Assembly: GCA_031841125.1 (NCBI GenBank)
Contig: CM063112.1
Span: 60,069,722-60,133,721 of the forward strand
Reading direction: 5' to 3'
Source of the DNA: Acanthococcus lagerstroemiae
Lineage: Eukaryota; Arthropoda; Insecta; Hemiptera; Eriococcidae
DNA length: 64,000 nt
Shown: positions 1 to 11,450 of the stretch, piece by piece
How positions within the stretch are numbered: the stretch's first letter is position 1
How the letters are laid out: every line of letters starts with the position of its first letter
Notes under the pieces: model-generated
Told to the model about the DNA's origin: nothing
What the model saw: the letters and a program-made list of their open reading frames with translations, nothing else
Databases searched by the model: none
Translations under genes and position numbers: made by a program

Positions 1-22
1 CTCCGTTCAACGGCGTCGGCGT

Positions 23-48
23 AAGAAGGAGAAGAAGAAGAAGAAGAA
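23..48 (+). repeat. (GAA)n microsatellite, possibly a LINE 3' tail
   Basis: Short run of GAA triplets after a CG-rich stretch rich in CGGCGTCGGCGT-type arginine-like codons. The LINE at 46650-47957 ends on its coding strand in the same style (Arg-rich end, then GAA triplets), so this may be the 3' end of a plus-strand LINE cut by the window edge. The link is inference; only the microsatellite is seen directly. Confidence 0.45.
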
Positions 49-227
49 TTGTAAAACGACGACGGAAGTTAAAAATCAGATGACTTCACTTACAAAAAAA
101 TGTGTGAAAAAGACTTATTTCTCTTCTGAAAACAGATGAATGGTCACGATGGAGACTTAGTTGATTTTTTTTTTTTTTTGCTTTTTAAAAGTGATGAAAA
201 GTATTTGAAAAAATGAGAAATCTATAA

Positions 228-505
228 TTTCAGGGACCCTCTGCAGAGCTAGAGTCTCCCATACTTTGTTGCCGTATAATGAATCGAAGGTCTTCTTGAA
301 GTCCACACACATTATAGCTAGGTCTAGCTGAAATTCCATTGTCTTCTCCACAAGCTGGCTCAACGTTTGTATGCGGTCAATCGTACTGAAATCCTTCCTA
401 AGCCCAGCCTGTTCGATTACTTGTTGCCTACCTAAAATATTGTATATTCTTTGCTTTATTATTGCCATAAACACTTTACAAACAATGGACAGCCTTACCG
501 TATTT
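228..505 (-). pseudogene. Non-LTR retrotransposon reverse transcriptase fragment
   Basis: The minus strand encodes an open fragment reading LSIVCKVFMAIIKQRI, then a QAGLRKDFST block and a CVDFKKTFDSLYG block. These correspond to the RT fingers/palm: the 'QAGFRKGRST' region and the first catalytic aspartate (motif A, normally FIDFKKAFD). The active-site aspartate of motif A is present, but the YADD box and everything downstream are missing. Coding similarity stops near 228 after VPEI, and the strand runs into an A-rich tract at 163-181. It is truncated at both ends and is a dead relic. The family is probably an RTE/CR1-like or jockey-like LINE; the clade is not resolved. Confidence 0.75.
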
Positions 506-1888
506 TAAATACATAAATATGGGAGAGTCTTGAACAGTCTTCAATACGCCTGAGAAAGTCTTAAAGATCGTCAAATGAGCATTAGAGAGTATCAGCTAGC
601 AGACCAGGTACCAGAATCCTACGAAAGTGGATTTCAGGGCTTTGATCCCAAAAAGTGATTAAAAAATAAGGGTGAAACTTTTTTTTCTCTGAAACTTATA
701 TTTTGAACGGTTCTGAGAGAACAATTATTCCCCAAATCCTTCCCTATATCATCTAGTCTAGAGGACGGCGCTTATTTCCTCTAGAGAAAAAAAATTAGAA
801 GGCACGAGATGAATGTTAAAAATTACTTCGTATACTACATGTATATTTTATTCTAGTAACATTCACAATCGTCTTTTGTAGGACTGCTACCTGCATTCAC
901 CCCTATCAGTTCACAACCTAGGGACACTCCAGCATCCATGGAAGTTGATAAGCATATCAATAGATAGAATACTCAGCTCTTAAAGTAAAAATATAGACAT
1001 TACGTCACATTTTCAATCCTCAGCAGCAACTCTATTATTCGATCAAACGAAAATCATACATCACAGTTATTCTGAAACTACTTTCCAATAATTGTAGGTT
1101 CCGCGCAATACCGGAAATGCTCGATATCACGTCAATCTCTTCTTTTTGGCGGCCGCTCTTCCCGAATCCAAGAGCTAGTTCATCCGTGTAATTAATAATT
1201 AGAAAATCGAACAGGGTACTCGTTTGAAAAATATTGATTACATTATTTATTGCTCGATACACCTATTGTTTCAAAGGAAGTAAATTTTCGCTTTGGAGAT
1301 AGTGTCCATTTGTTCTGTAGGAGCGAATGCGTCGTACAGGGTTCAAAATTTTAATTATCGCTGTGTTAGTACGAGACATGTCATTAAACATGAAATATCC
1401 CAGTTTTCGAACGTTACTTTTGCCCCTGCAAAAAGTAAATCACACAACTCTTACCACACGACTATAAATGTGGCGAAAAGTACTTTTACGTCCTCTTTGT
1501 TGAACCCATAAGGAATATTTCAAAAAGTGTACACTAGGAGGGGGGACTATGTCGGATCCCTGTGGAGAACGTAAGTGCCTCATCCTCAGTTTTTCGTTAA
1601 TAACTCTTTGCCCATAATTCGTACGATATGAATGTAAAAGCTGCTGCAGCTGCTGCGGACCCCCCGGCAGGGCTCACCCGCCGTCATCACCTTCCTGCGT
1701 CGCCACACGTATCAAGATGAGGAGGTGAGAAGTGAGTGAAGAGGAATCGCGTCCGGCTGTGGTGCACCCAAATTTCAGGTTAGTGCTAGGAGCGTTAACC
1801 TCAGTCAGTAAGGAGTACCATGGTGGCCCTTGCAGGACAGCGCGCACCGGAGGCGGAACAGCGAAATGGGAGCTCGGGTCGGCCTCAA
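506..1888. other. No gene recognised
   Basis: AT-rich DNA with short random open frames. A locally GC-rich patch at about 1640-1860, with repeated CTGCTGCAGCTGCTGC-like sequence and CGCC-rich text, is unlike its surroundings and may be the 5' part of the repeat unit starting near 1889. Confidence 0.5.
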
Positions 1889-2010
1889 AACGTCCCTCTA
1901 ATCACTGACGCGATACTTGAAAGGGTAAATTCCGGAGCCGGGTGCGGTGTCTCAGAGGCCCCTTTGGCATGTATGCATCGCCATACGTCTCACCAGACAT
2001 TATTATGTGA
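1889..2010 (+). repeat. Dispersed repeat, copy 1 (shared with 9594-9700 and 28392-28455)
   Basis: About 120 bp around TGACGCGATACTTGAAAG and TTTGGCATGTATGCATCGCC aligns with 9594-9700 in the same orientation. Its first ~70 bp aligns with 28392-28455 in the opposite orientation. It is an unnamed interspersed repeat. The downstream side (TTTGGCATG...CATCGCC) is shared only by the first two copies. Confidence 0.6.
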
Positions 2011-3361
2011 TAACATTAATTTACGTTAAATTTTACGTACAAACAATCTCTCGAAATTTTTTGTATCTGTCTCAGAAATCTCGAAAATGGCGCGTTTTGA
2101 ATAATTCTATATAATACAATGAATGCACGTTTTGCGAAGGAAAACGTCATTTGGAAGGGGAAGGGGTTCTTCATTCCACGCTGTACAATCAATCGTGCAG
2201 ATAATAGTTTCTCTTATTTTCCATTAACCCCCTCCGTTTTTCTCAAAAATGACTAAATTTCTTTAGATTAGACATAGATTTGGTAACTTCGAATCAACTG
2301 AAGTCAATATTACATTTCTCAATATTTTCTGTTTCAACTCCATTCCCCTATGTAGATTCATTAATTCTTGTAGTAAAGCCAAAATCTCAAGGACACAACA
2401 ACCTTATACTGTGAGTGGGTGCTCAAAGCATAAGCCTATTAATGACAGAAAAAAAAAAGTTTTAAAATCAAAATGTTATCCTTTGCTGAGAATGCCTCCC
2501 TCCCTATTTTCGAGATTATTTAAAATATACATAGATACAAAAAGGTACAATGGATTATTTGTGTGTAAAATTAAGCGTAAATTAATTTTAGTAAAGACAT
2601 TTTATGTTAGGACTTACAAACTGAGGTGGGAACGCTTATGTTTCCTTAGAGGGCTCGACGTAAGCCAGAGGTGAGTACATTTCTTGACATTTTTCTTGGG
2701 GTTTCAGCGTTTCAAGTGATACATTTTCTCATTCGAAAATACATGGTACATTCAACTAGCGCACAGGGTAGAAGGTATTTCACCTTACTGGTATCTCTTT
2801 CACTCACTTTTCTAAAACTCTGCTAAACTAAACCAGATACACTCAAATTCTTGATAATCCAGTCAATAAGGAAATAAATTCGATAAAGAAATCATACGAA
2901 GCAGATTTTTGGCCGAAATGTTTAGGTCATCGCCTTGATGAAAGGAAAAACGTGGCCGCTTCTTCGACCCGGGCTCCCAATACCACAAAAGGGAGAAGCC
3001 TCAGAAATGTGATTTTCGGTTCATAACTCACTTCTTATCACATTTATAAAAAAAAGTTTCAAACAAAATTGACTACGAACTCAATTCTCCATAAAAGTGG
3101 TTCTCTACAATTTTTTCGAAACGGCCGTAGGAACGTCGTAAAAGAAAGTTGAAAATAACTCATTACATTACCATGTAGGTATTAACACAGGCCTTGCGGG
3201 ACAAGGTGTAGAATTTTCCACAATTTATCAGTCTTGGCGACTTGTGTGAATAGAAAGGATGCAAATTAGGAATTGATCCATTTCCGTCCATTTATACCTA
3301 CGCACTAAGAGAAATTTTCCATCCCTATCCCACCCCTTGCTCACAGCATATGTAAATCTGT
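2011..3361. other. No gene recognised
   Basis: AT-rich single-copy-looking DNA. Open frames such as 2411-2674 have no recognisable domain, are rich in Lys/Leu as expected from AT-rich noise, and have no paired splice context. Confidence 0.5.
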
Positions 3362-3365
3362 GGTG

Positions 3366-3905
3366 GTTTTTTTTTTTAGTGTTTTATTGAACTTGAACAG
3401 TTTTTTTTAAAATATAAATTTGTTTTACAAGAACTGCCCAAACTGGTATTCACCTGTACCATGGAAATACGCTTTGGCCCTTATGGGCTACGGGTAGCTA
3501 AGACAGTAGATCGAGGGGCTTCAGTGTATTGAGCCGTTTCACAACAACAGAGTTGTTAAGGAGCTGAATGGCTTCTGGGTTGGGTAATAGGATTTCCGAA
3601 AGAAATCTTTGGACCCGACGCAATTGAGATACCGTCTCAGCATCAATGTGGCTGCCAACAGACCCCAGAGCCTAAGTCAGAAGACCAGCACTTCCCCATT
3701 ATTCAGTGCGGTAACTAGAACATTTCTACCAAGGATCAGCTTCATCCGATTGTTGTCCGGATTTATATGATTTCTTGAGATGTTAAGTGAACTAAGAACC
3801 TCTTCATATTTCAGTCAGTCTCCAGATATCGAAGTTCCAATCATATGCAGATCTCAAAAATGACTAAATTCGAAAACGGCCTCCTCAACCCGACAGTGGA
3901 GACAG
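3366..3905 (-). pseudogene. Poly(A)-tailed retroposed fragment of unidentified coding sequence
   Basis: Read on the minus strand, this segment ends in an AATAAA signal (3383-3388) followed a few bases later by a run of about eleven A's (3369-3379), the mark of a retroposed transcript. About 120 nt before the signal is a stop codon closing a coherent ~57-codon frame at 3505-3672 (LGSVGSHIDAETVSQL... to ...LKPLDLLS). Further upstream, in other frames, are coding-like stretches such as EEVLSSLNISRNHIN, separated by stops and frameshifts. It could be the 3' end of a retrotransposon ORF or a processed pseudogene; I do not recognise the protein. An ACTTAG just before the 57-codon frame could also be a splice acceptor, which would make this a real last exon, but the genomic A-run favours retroposition. 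Confidence 0.45.
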
Positions 3906-3949
3906 ATTAATTTTCCCGTTTTTGTTGCCAACCGAATAGAACAATGATG

Positions 3950-5310
3950 AATCTGTCAACTGTTTCCATAGGCTCGTAAATTTTTACCCCCCCCCCCCCC
4001 GGAGCAAAAATAGCAACCAGTATTAACCGTAACTCGATCATATGATTATTCACTTGAGATACCTGAAGCATATTGTCAAGTGGAATCCATCTTGTTTTCA
4101 ACAAAATATGTACCGAACTACAGTTACTGTTACGTTACGATCATTCGTAAATCGACCTCTCTACGATGACCTTTGATCTCGTATTCTCGATTCTACGAGT
4201 ACATTTTGAACACGGAACGAGAGATGAAAAAATATGTAAAATTCGAGTTTGTCAACTATTTTATACGCGTTTATGTTTTCTAGCTGTACAATGAGTGTGA
4301 ATCTTGTTCCTAGATTCCACAAATTCGCGTTGTCGTTTCCGGTTCCGGACATTATTTTCTCTTGTACTTCAGGAGGCTCGAGTTCTTATAATTGTTTGGT
4401 GTACGCCAACTCGAAGAGTGAAGTTGAACATGGAAGTCGAGGTACGGACATACTTCGCATGATCTTATCCAGTTCGTAGTTTAATTTTTCTATTCCGAAT
4501 GGAATAGGCAATGTGAATAAAATTTAGGTATAATGTTTTAATAATAACATAGTTCCGGTGCTGTATTTCACTTTCGTATAAACAATGTACCTAAGACTGC
4601 AAGTGTACGAGAATAGTAAATTCCTCGGGTGGAATGAAATGTAATAGTTCGCCGATGCGAAGGAAGAAGACCGTCGGAGAAAGGAGAAATTTTTGGCACT
4701 TGGCTTCGTAAGCTGCTCAGTACTTGGCTGGTAATCCTTTTTATATGCCGGATAATTGTGATAAGTTGAATAGCCAAGAATGTTAAATCATTCGACTGTT
4801 GTACCGCTGCAAATTAGTTTCTCAATAAATCATATGTACGGGCAAAGATAAGACCAGAAAAATTCTAAAAAGTTACTTCCTACCTCCAATTAGGTATAAG
4901 TATTGTTATTATCGAGCTCTTATTCTTGCATCTACGTAAAAATACATGGAACAAATTCGCAGAAACCGGAAATAAAAGAACATCATGTCTCTTTGAGTAC
5001 GTTTCTTAGATCCTCGATATAACCATTCCGATAAGTCTCATAAAATCAGAAAAGTCTCGGACGAAAATTACAGCATAATCAGACAAAAAAAAAAAAAAAA
5101 AAAAGCCAAAAACTCCCTCCCTCGTCTTACGGGAAAATAAAATAGAGTTCTGACATTATAAGCAAAAGACATTTTCGTAACAGCATAAAATATTAATCTG
5201 TCGATATTGCATTAGGACGTCTGATGCTGATTCAACGTAGAAAATAATTTGGCTCTGTGATTAGCGCCAATAGGACGGGGGCTTTAGAAAGAGCGGTGAA
5301 AAATATTCGA
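3950..5310. other. No gene recognised
   Basis: Mixed sequence with a long A run at 5084-5104. The modestly GC-richer stretch 4160-4480 is open on both strands (63 and 76 codons) but shows no domain or splice signals that I can pair. Confidence 0.45.
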
Positions 5311-5317
5311 GATAGTG

Positions 5318-5450
5318 GTTTAGTTTTAGTTTTCGAGGTTACTAAATTCTATTTGAGGGTATGTTTTCTATTCAACGCCCTTGGGTATTAATTTTTTGAG
5401 ATAGTTTTCCATACCCGAGCTTGATTCCGAGGGTGGTTTTTAGATCCGAC
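5318..5450 (+). repeat. Single unit of the ~120-bp satellite, plus orientation
   Basis: Contains TTTTCGAGGTTACTAAATTC followed by a T-rich stretch and an ACGCCCTTGGGTATTA-type element. It matches the unit seen at 40850-41440 in the same orientation and the array at 6190-7100 in reverse complement. Divergent. Confidence 0.4.
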
Positions 5451-6189
5451 CCACAAAAGAGGGATGGATCAAAGAGGGTCAAAACCGAATGACAGTTAAT
5501 GTTTTTCTCGTGGTAAATTTGTAAATCAAGTAGTTTCCTGAAACATTGATTCCTATATGCTTTTAATCAATGTTGATGGCTTCGAATGGTTCGGATCTAA
5601 AAACTACACGAAGAACAGAGTTCAATGACTTTAAAAGCCTGCAGACAGAATAATACCTTGATAAAAATTACAAGAATTAGTCTCAGCCTCCTTCTCTTGA
5701 TGGTGTTTTGGAAGATCGAATCCAAAATTTATCCTAAAAGTCGATTTCAGAAAATTGAAAACCCATAAATTCATCTGTGTCCAGGACTTTTTTCATCTTT
5801 CTTCTACCACTTGAGAGTTAACACTCAAAGTACTGACTCACATCCTGAAGCCGAAATATTTTAGGTTGAATCAGCATCAACAATAGACATGACGGTGGAG
5901 AGTTTCTAAAAGGCATTTTTTGTGTAAAAAATAACATACTACTTATTTTCGAAAATCCAAATTATTATTATGAAGCTTGCACTAAAAACTGCGACACCAC
6001 ACCAACAAGAAAAAGTACCCAAACTTTGGTTTAAAAAAGATAAATGAAATAATCAGTGTTGCAGAGATGTTAAAGTTCTAAAAATAGTTGCCATATACAC
6101 CACAATGAAAAATTGAAAGGACATAAGCCTAAATGTTTTTCAATAGCGAAATTTTTTGTTATTTGGGATGCAAAAAATTCAATAATATC

Positions 6190-7100
6190 TAAATGAATAA
6201 GTCTAAATGCCCTTAAAATTTATCTCGAAACCAAATTCTATGACTTCGAAAACCGAAGAAACGATATCCATCTCAAAACCTATATCTTTTTTCTATTCCC
6301 CTTCCGCTCCCACAAGTGCCTTTTTATGGTAACTGCAAATAAATATGAAAATTAAATTCCACGATCTCCAAAATCCGAGAAATGAAATCTACTTTATAGC
6401 AGTACATTTTTCATTATTCCAGTCTCCCCCCCCCCTCCAGTGATTCAAATTTCATGTGAGCTGTGAGTAATGTCGAAATAGAATTCCGCGACCTCGAAAA
6501 CCTACGAAACTACATTAATCTGTACCTCATATTTTTCTTACCGAAACCGCCTTTGAATCTCAGTTTTTTCAACAGCTGAAAATCAATGTCAAAAATGAAT
6601 TACTCGACTGCAAAAGCCTTAGAAACGATACTAGTTTCGAGCATATACTTTTTTTCCTATTCTCTCCTCCTCTCCAAGGTACCTCAATTTTTATGGTACC
6701 TGTAAATGAATGTCAAAATTCAATTCCACGACCCTTGAAACACAAGTAACGATACCCATCCAATACAAATATTACCACTTCGAACCCCCGGCGTTTCAAT
6801 TTTCATGGTAACTAGACCTAGAAAGCAATATCAAAATTTAATTTCACGACCAAAAAAAAAAATTATTGTCAACCTACAAATTTTTTCGATTTCCAGTCAC
6901 CCCATCTCCACTCTAGGTGCCATAATTTTTATGGTAATTAAAAATCAATCCTAAAACTGAATTCCACGACCCGCAGAACGTAAGAAAGCTACCATGTAGT
7001 AGAGAACGTAATTTTCGACCTCGCCTTTCCGGGGAGGGGGGGGGAGGAGCTGAGTTATGAGGAAATAGATATGAAAAATGGATTCAGTAGCCTTGAAAAA
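6190..7100 (-). repeat. ~120-bp tandem satellite array, about 8 degenerate units
   Basis: The core AATTCCACGACC(TCG)AAAAC recurs near 6239, 6358, 6487, 6602, 6726, 6846, 6963 and 7086, a spacing of about 115-129 bp. Each unit carries a pyrimidine-rich block (TCCCCCTCC-type) and ATGGTAACTG-like text before the core. Units have diverged substantially and there is no open frame. The same family, reverse-complemented, forms 40850-41440, with further relatives at 5318, 37690 and 58690. Confidence 0.7.
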
Positions 7101-7109
7101 CTAGTTATC

Positions 7110-8165
7110 AATTTTTATTCCGTACTTGCGCAAGTTTCAAAAATTATTTAAAAATTGGACAAAATATTTTTTAAATTGCTATTTATGTGGCACTCAAGGG
7201 GTAGGGAAACTAGAAAAAAATACAGCGGTAAGGAAGCGTGTCCGATGAGAACATGCACCCCTACTAATTACACAAATTGGTGATACTGAAAAAACAACCA
7301 ACATTTGGTTTTTCCCGACGTGGCCTATGTTAATATGTAACAGTAAACGAGGCCATTTTGACCCCACCCCTATTTCATAATAGTTCTAGGGTAGCTACGA
7401 AAAAATTGAGTTCAAATGTTACGAGTAACAGTATTTGTTTGAAACATTTGTTCTAAGATTTGATAGTTCTCAGTATTTTTGCAAAACATTGATTTTGAGG
7501 TGCTTAGTCCACCACAAAATTAGCAAAACGCAGATAATTAGTTTTATTTTCCTCCTTCGAAGTTCAAGGGACTCATACAACAATTTATACCAAACTTCTA
7601 ATTGTTATAATACATTTTTTTTCAATTATTTTGATTATCCTAGTATGTAAGGCAATCAAAAACCAACATTTTGAGGTCCTTGTAAAACGGATTAGGTTCT
7701 CGTACGCAAAATTTACGTATACTTTCTTCTAAAGTGTATTGTCCTAATGTCACAGGGCGGGTTTTCCGATATTGTGGCGGGGGGAGGGGTACTCTCCATA
7801 TAAATTAGTTGCTCTCTAATGTGCCTGAATACCGAATATTTCTCCAAATTCTTACTCTCAAAAACTATCGCAAAAAATTTTTACTTCATCAAGGATTTGC
7901 CAACGATAGGATTGTAATATCTTGTCTGATTTTGAGGAAAGAACTGACTTGAACGTAATGACGAGAAAGTTCTCTGCCCGGATACGTTTGAGGTTTGCAA
8001 ATTGCTCACCCAAGACTTCCACATTCTTCAGTAAAATCAAGGGATCCGCAGTGAAATCAAGTCGAGCATGTTCCATGAGCTTGTGCTCGAGCATATTGAG
8101 CATTCAGTTTCTCTGCTGCCTCCCTTCCTTTCCTCAAGCGACAATGCCTTCTGCCAGATCACTGA
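7110..8165. other. No gene supported
   Basis: AT-rich. The complementary frames at 7858-8103 (minus, 81 codons) and 7922-8293 (plus, 123 codons) overlap each other. The minus one (LLKNVEVLGEQFANLKRIRAE...) has a coding-like composition and could be a degraded retroelement piece, but I cannot place it in a family. Confidence 0.4.
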
Positions 8166-8169
8166 TTCA

Positions 8170-9450
8170 TTTTACTTCATTTGTCAATCAAAATTTTCAG
8201 AAAAGTCCTAGCACAAGAGTTTCTTCACTTTCAATCGAAATTGAGGAAGAGTTCGTATTTTTTGCCTCTCGTCAACCAGATAAATTAAAGTAACTCTTTT
8301 TCCTTAAAAAGGAACTGAGGGACTGTAAAAGGCCCTTTTTAATTTGCTTATCAATCAAAATTTAGAAACTAATTTAAAGCAAGAACTTTTAATATTTCTT
8401 CGAGAAAATGAGGAAAATGGAAGAGTTTATTCTTTTCTATCTTGTTTCATTCAATTTCAGGAAAAAGTTTGTAACTATTAAAATTGAGCACTCTATAGAT
8501 AAAAATTTTTTTATTTTCATTGCACTTCAATTCAAGGAAAAAAAGTTTTACTCAAAATTCTTTCTTGTTTTATTAATTAATTAGGGAAAAACTGTTTTAT
8601 TCTATGTGATTGAGGACGAAAAACGAAAAAAAAATTTGCCTTTTAATTTTGAACCCGAATTGCACTTCCTACTTCTAAGATAGAATCTAACGAGAGGATA
8701 TTTCTGTTTTTGTCAGTCTCAAATGGTAGCAAGTTATGTCAGAAGTTTGTATGAACTGAAATTAGAATAATTGAACATTTTTATTTCGCTCAGTGGAGTC
8801 GAAAGGAGAATAAAGCGGAACACAACGATACACTGTACCTCCCAACAACAAATTTCTACCCCTTCTCCCCTCCTCTCCAAAAAAATTATAAATCAGAAAT
8901 TATTTAGTATTTAATAAGCTGATAAAAAGGCATCTTGAGAGATACTGACAAGTCATATTTTTTTTCATTTTTCAATAAAAATTTGTAAGAATAATTAAGA
9001 AACCAGAACCTTTTTTTTTCTGCCTATTAACTCAAAGCTTTCCGATGCTCTCCCCCATTTCTGTGACGTAATCACGGAAATTAAATTTACGATTTTTTCG
9101 CTTGCCTGAAATGGAACTGGAAAAATATGAAACCCCTTTTCCGAGCTTGTCAATCACTTGGAGAAAAATTTTTAAATTAATCTTCTGTTTTTTATTATTT
9201 AGGAAGGATCGATGAAGAAGGTATTTTCTCGAAGTAAATTGGAATCTTGAACGAATTTTGCGTACCTACTGGAAATAAAGAATTTCAAAAGTTTTGCCAT
9301 TATTCTGTCCCCTTTAACCGGCGATTCTTTCGCCACTAAAACAGAATTGCAGAAGAATTGTAAATGTAATTTTTTTTTTTAATTTACAGTTTACTTTTCT
9401 GTTTGTCAATCGGACAAATTGCTATCAGCTAACCTATAAACTGAAAAAAA
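8170..9450. repeat. AT-rich degenerate repeats
   Basis: The phrase TTGTCAATCAAAATTT recurs about 166 bp later (8181 and 8346), followed each time by related GAGGAAGAG/GAGGAAAATGGAAG text. Related 'TTGTCAATC' openings occur near 9146 and 9406. No gene is seen. Confidence 0.35.
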
Positions 9451-9593
9451 TTCGGATTAAGTCAATGCGTAAGTAGCCTGCTGATGCTATGGCCCGGTAA
9501 AATTGGATTTTTATAATCTGTTTGGTTCCAATTGCCCCCTCACTATGTTTTTATGAAATCATCTGTAAATGTTTTCATGGTGTCTCTTTCTCT

Positions 9594-9700
9594 GGTCCCT
9601 GATGCAATACTCGAAAGTGTAGTTTCCGGGGTCAGGGGTGCCGTGTCTGGGAAGCCAATTTGGCATGTTTGCATCGCCACACACGACATAATACTTGTCA
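9594..9700 (+). repeat. Dispersed repeat, copy 2
   Basis: Aligns with 1889-2010 over TGATGCAATACTCGAAAG and TTTGGCATGTTTGCATCGCC in the same orientation. Open frames crossing it are not conserved between the copies, so it is treated as non-coding repeat. Confidence 0.6.
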
Positions 9701-9709
9701 AATTGAGAC

Positions 9710-10985
9710 GCACATCCTATATAGTATCTTCATTTCATCGTACGACATACATTTATCGTTCTGAAAAGTTTCATACAAATCAAAAGCATTTGGCAAAGTC
9801 AACAAGAAATATTAAAAGACACATGACGTTTCTCCAGCATCAAAGTAGCCTTCCAGCCTTACCTCTACTTATTTATATTCAAATAACGGTTTTTATAATT
9901 TTCTAATTTCATCGGCAGAAGACGACAATGAACTTCCGCTGCCAATTAATTTTGGCTTGCGATACTTCCTCGTAATTACCTAATACCTGGAGCGAGTAAC
10001 CTTACTGCTCACTTTTTCCTGTCTGGTCGATAAAAACGAAAGCTATTCTTCGAATACTACTGGGAGTGTGATCAGCTGCTCACTTAACTTGGACAGATTC
10101 ATAGAGAGAAAAAGAGGGTCTGGGGAAATTTCCACGGGCCCCCTCTCCTTCCAGTTCATTTTGTTCTTTTGTTAGATGGGAAAAAATTATAAGCTACGGG
10201 ATAAGATGTTTCTTTCATGGTGTAAGAAGTGAATGCTGTTTTCGGTGTACAATGATGTAGCCGTAAGCTTAAAATTCAGACCTTTAAAAAATATCGGCCC
10301 CCCTGAAAGTTCGGGCCCAGGGTATCCCCCCCCCTTCTTATCGTCAGGGTTGGACTTGGATCCTTGACTGTATGCGTGGGCTTCATTCTACTGTATATCG
10401 AAATGAATAAAATATCAACGCGGTCTCCTAAACGAGACTTCTCAATCATTTCACAATGCCATATAATAGACACACATGACAAAAATTTATTCGATAAATC
10501 AGTCTTCGAAAAACATAGAGACATAAAGAGTAATACTAACTAGACTATTAACAATAGTAAAAACAACAATTTACGTTAAATACAAGTTATACAAAAATTA
10601 TGTAGGTTTTCGTGTATTCGACACTCGATCAAAACACGAATGAAAGTAATAAAAGTTGATATACGATGTTGTTGTAACATTCGTTTCTAGATGAACAGGT
10701 AAATCATTCGTAGTTAATTTTTCTGTTTCAGTGTTTCACCGAAAGTCCTATAGCATAGTAGCTTTACCTATCTTAATTTTGGCGCCCGATGCTCCATTTT
10801 ACCCATTCAAGGTAACTACATTTCAGAAATTTCATCGTAAATGAAGTTAAAGAAGTAGAAATCCCTCTTTTTACACCGAAAGGTAGATAAATGCTCTGTT
10901 TTGTTAGTAATGTTGACTATGGTTTTATGGTTGGTAAACATCATGAACAAATCAGAGCACTGGTAAGTACTGTAAACAATTAGTA
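9710..10985. other. No gene recognised; downstream flank of the Gly-rich gene
   Basis: AT-rich, with an isolated G/C block at 10298-10333. No open frame with a recognisable domain. Confidence 0.5.
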
Positions 10986-10988
10986 ATT

Positions 10989-10994
10989 TTTATT
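10989..10994 (-). terminator. Candidate poly(A) signal of the Gly-rich gene
   Basis: An AATAAA hexamer on the minus strand about 460 nt after the stop codon at 11451. I see no canonical AATAAA closer to the stop. Position is the only support. Confidence 0.3.
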
Positions 10995-11450
10995 AAATCA
11001 GCCAGTTCAGCACTGGGGTCGTCAACCCGGCGAAAAAAGGCGGAGCTGTTAGATATAATTGCATTTAAATTAGTTGATTGATGGCATCAAATTCTGAGAC
11101 GTTCTCAGTCTTTACCTCACAATTGCGCCAACCAGAAATACCTACTTTTTTCTTTTAAATAGTTTCAAATATGTGTTGCAATATACATAACTGATAGATC
11201 ATTAATATACTCCAAAATACGGCTCAGTTCAAATAATTTCGCAAATCAAACATAGCTCCACCTTCACCTATTTATATGCACTGGTAGTTCTCTCAAAATC
11301 TGCGATTTCGGGCCAGTACTATCAAGAAATAAAAATCTGAGTTAATTCATTACTGTCTATAGGACCTGTTACTGGTTAACAACGCATATTTACAAAAACA
11401 TAACAAAATGTGAGAGAGGAAACCGTGGCTTTGAAGTATTAGCCGAAGCC

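Noticed and set aside
7858..8293. Coding gene in overlapping frames on both strands
   Set aside because: No recognisable domain and no splice signals in phase; the two frames are complementary shadows of each other.
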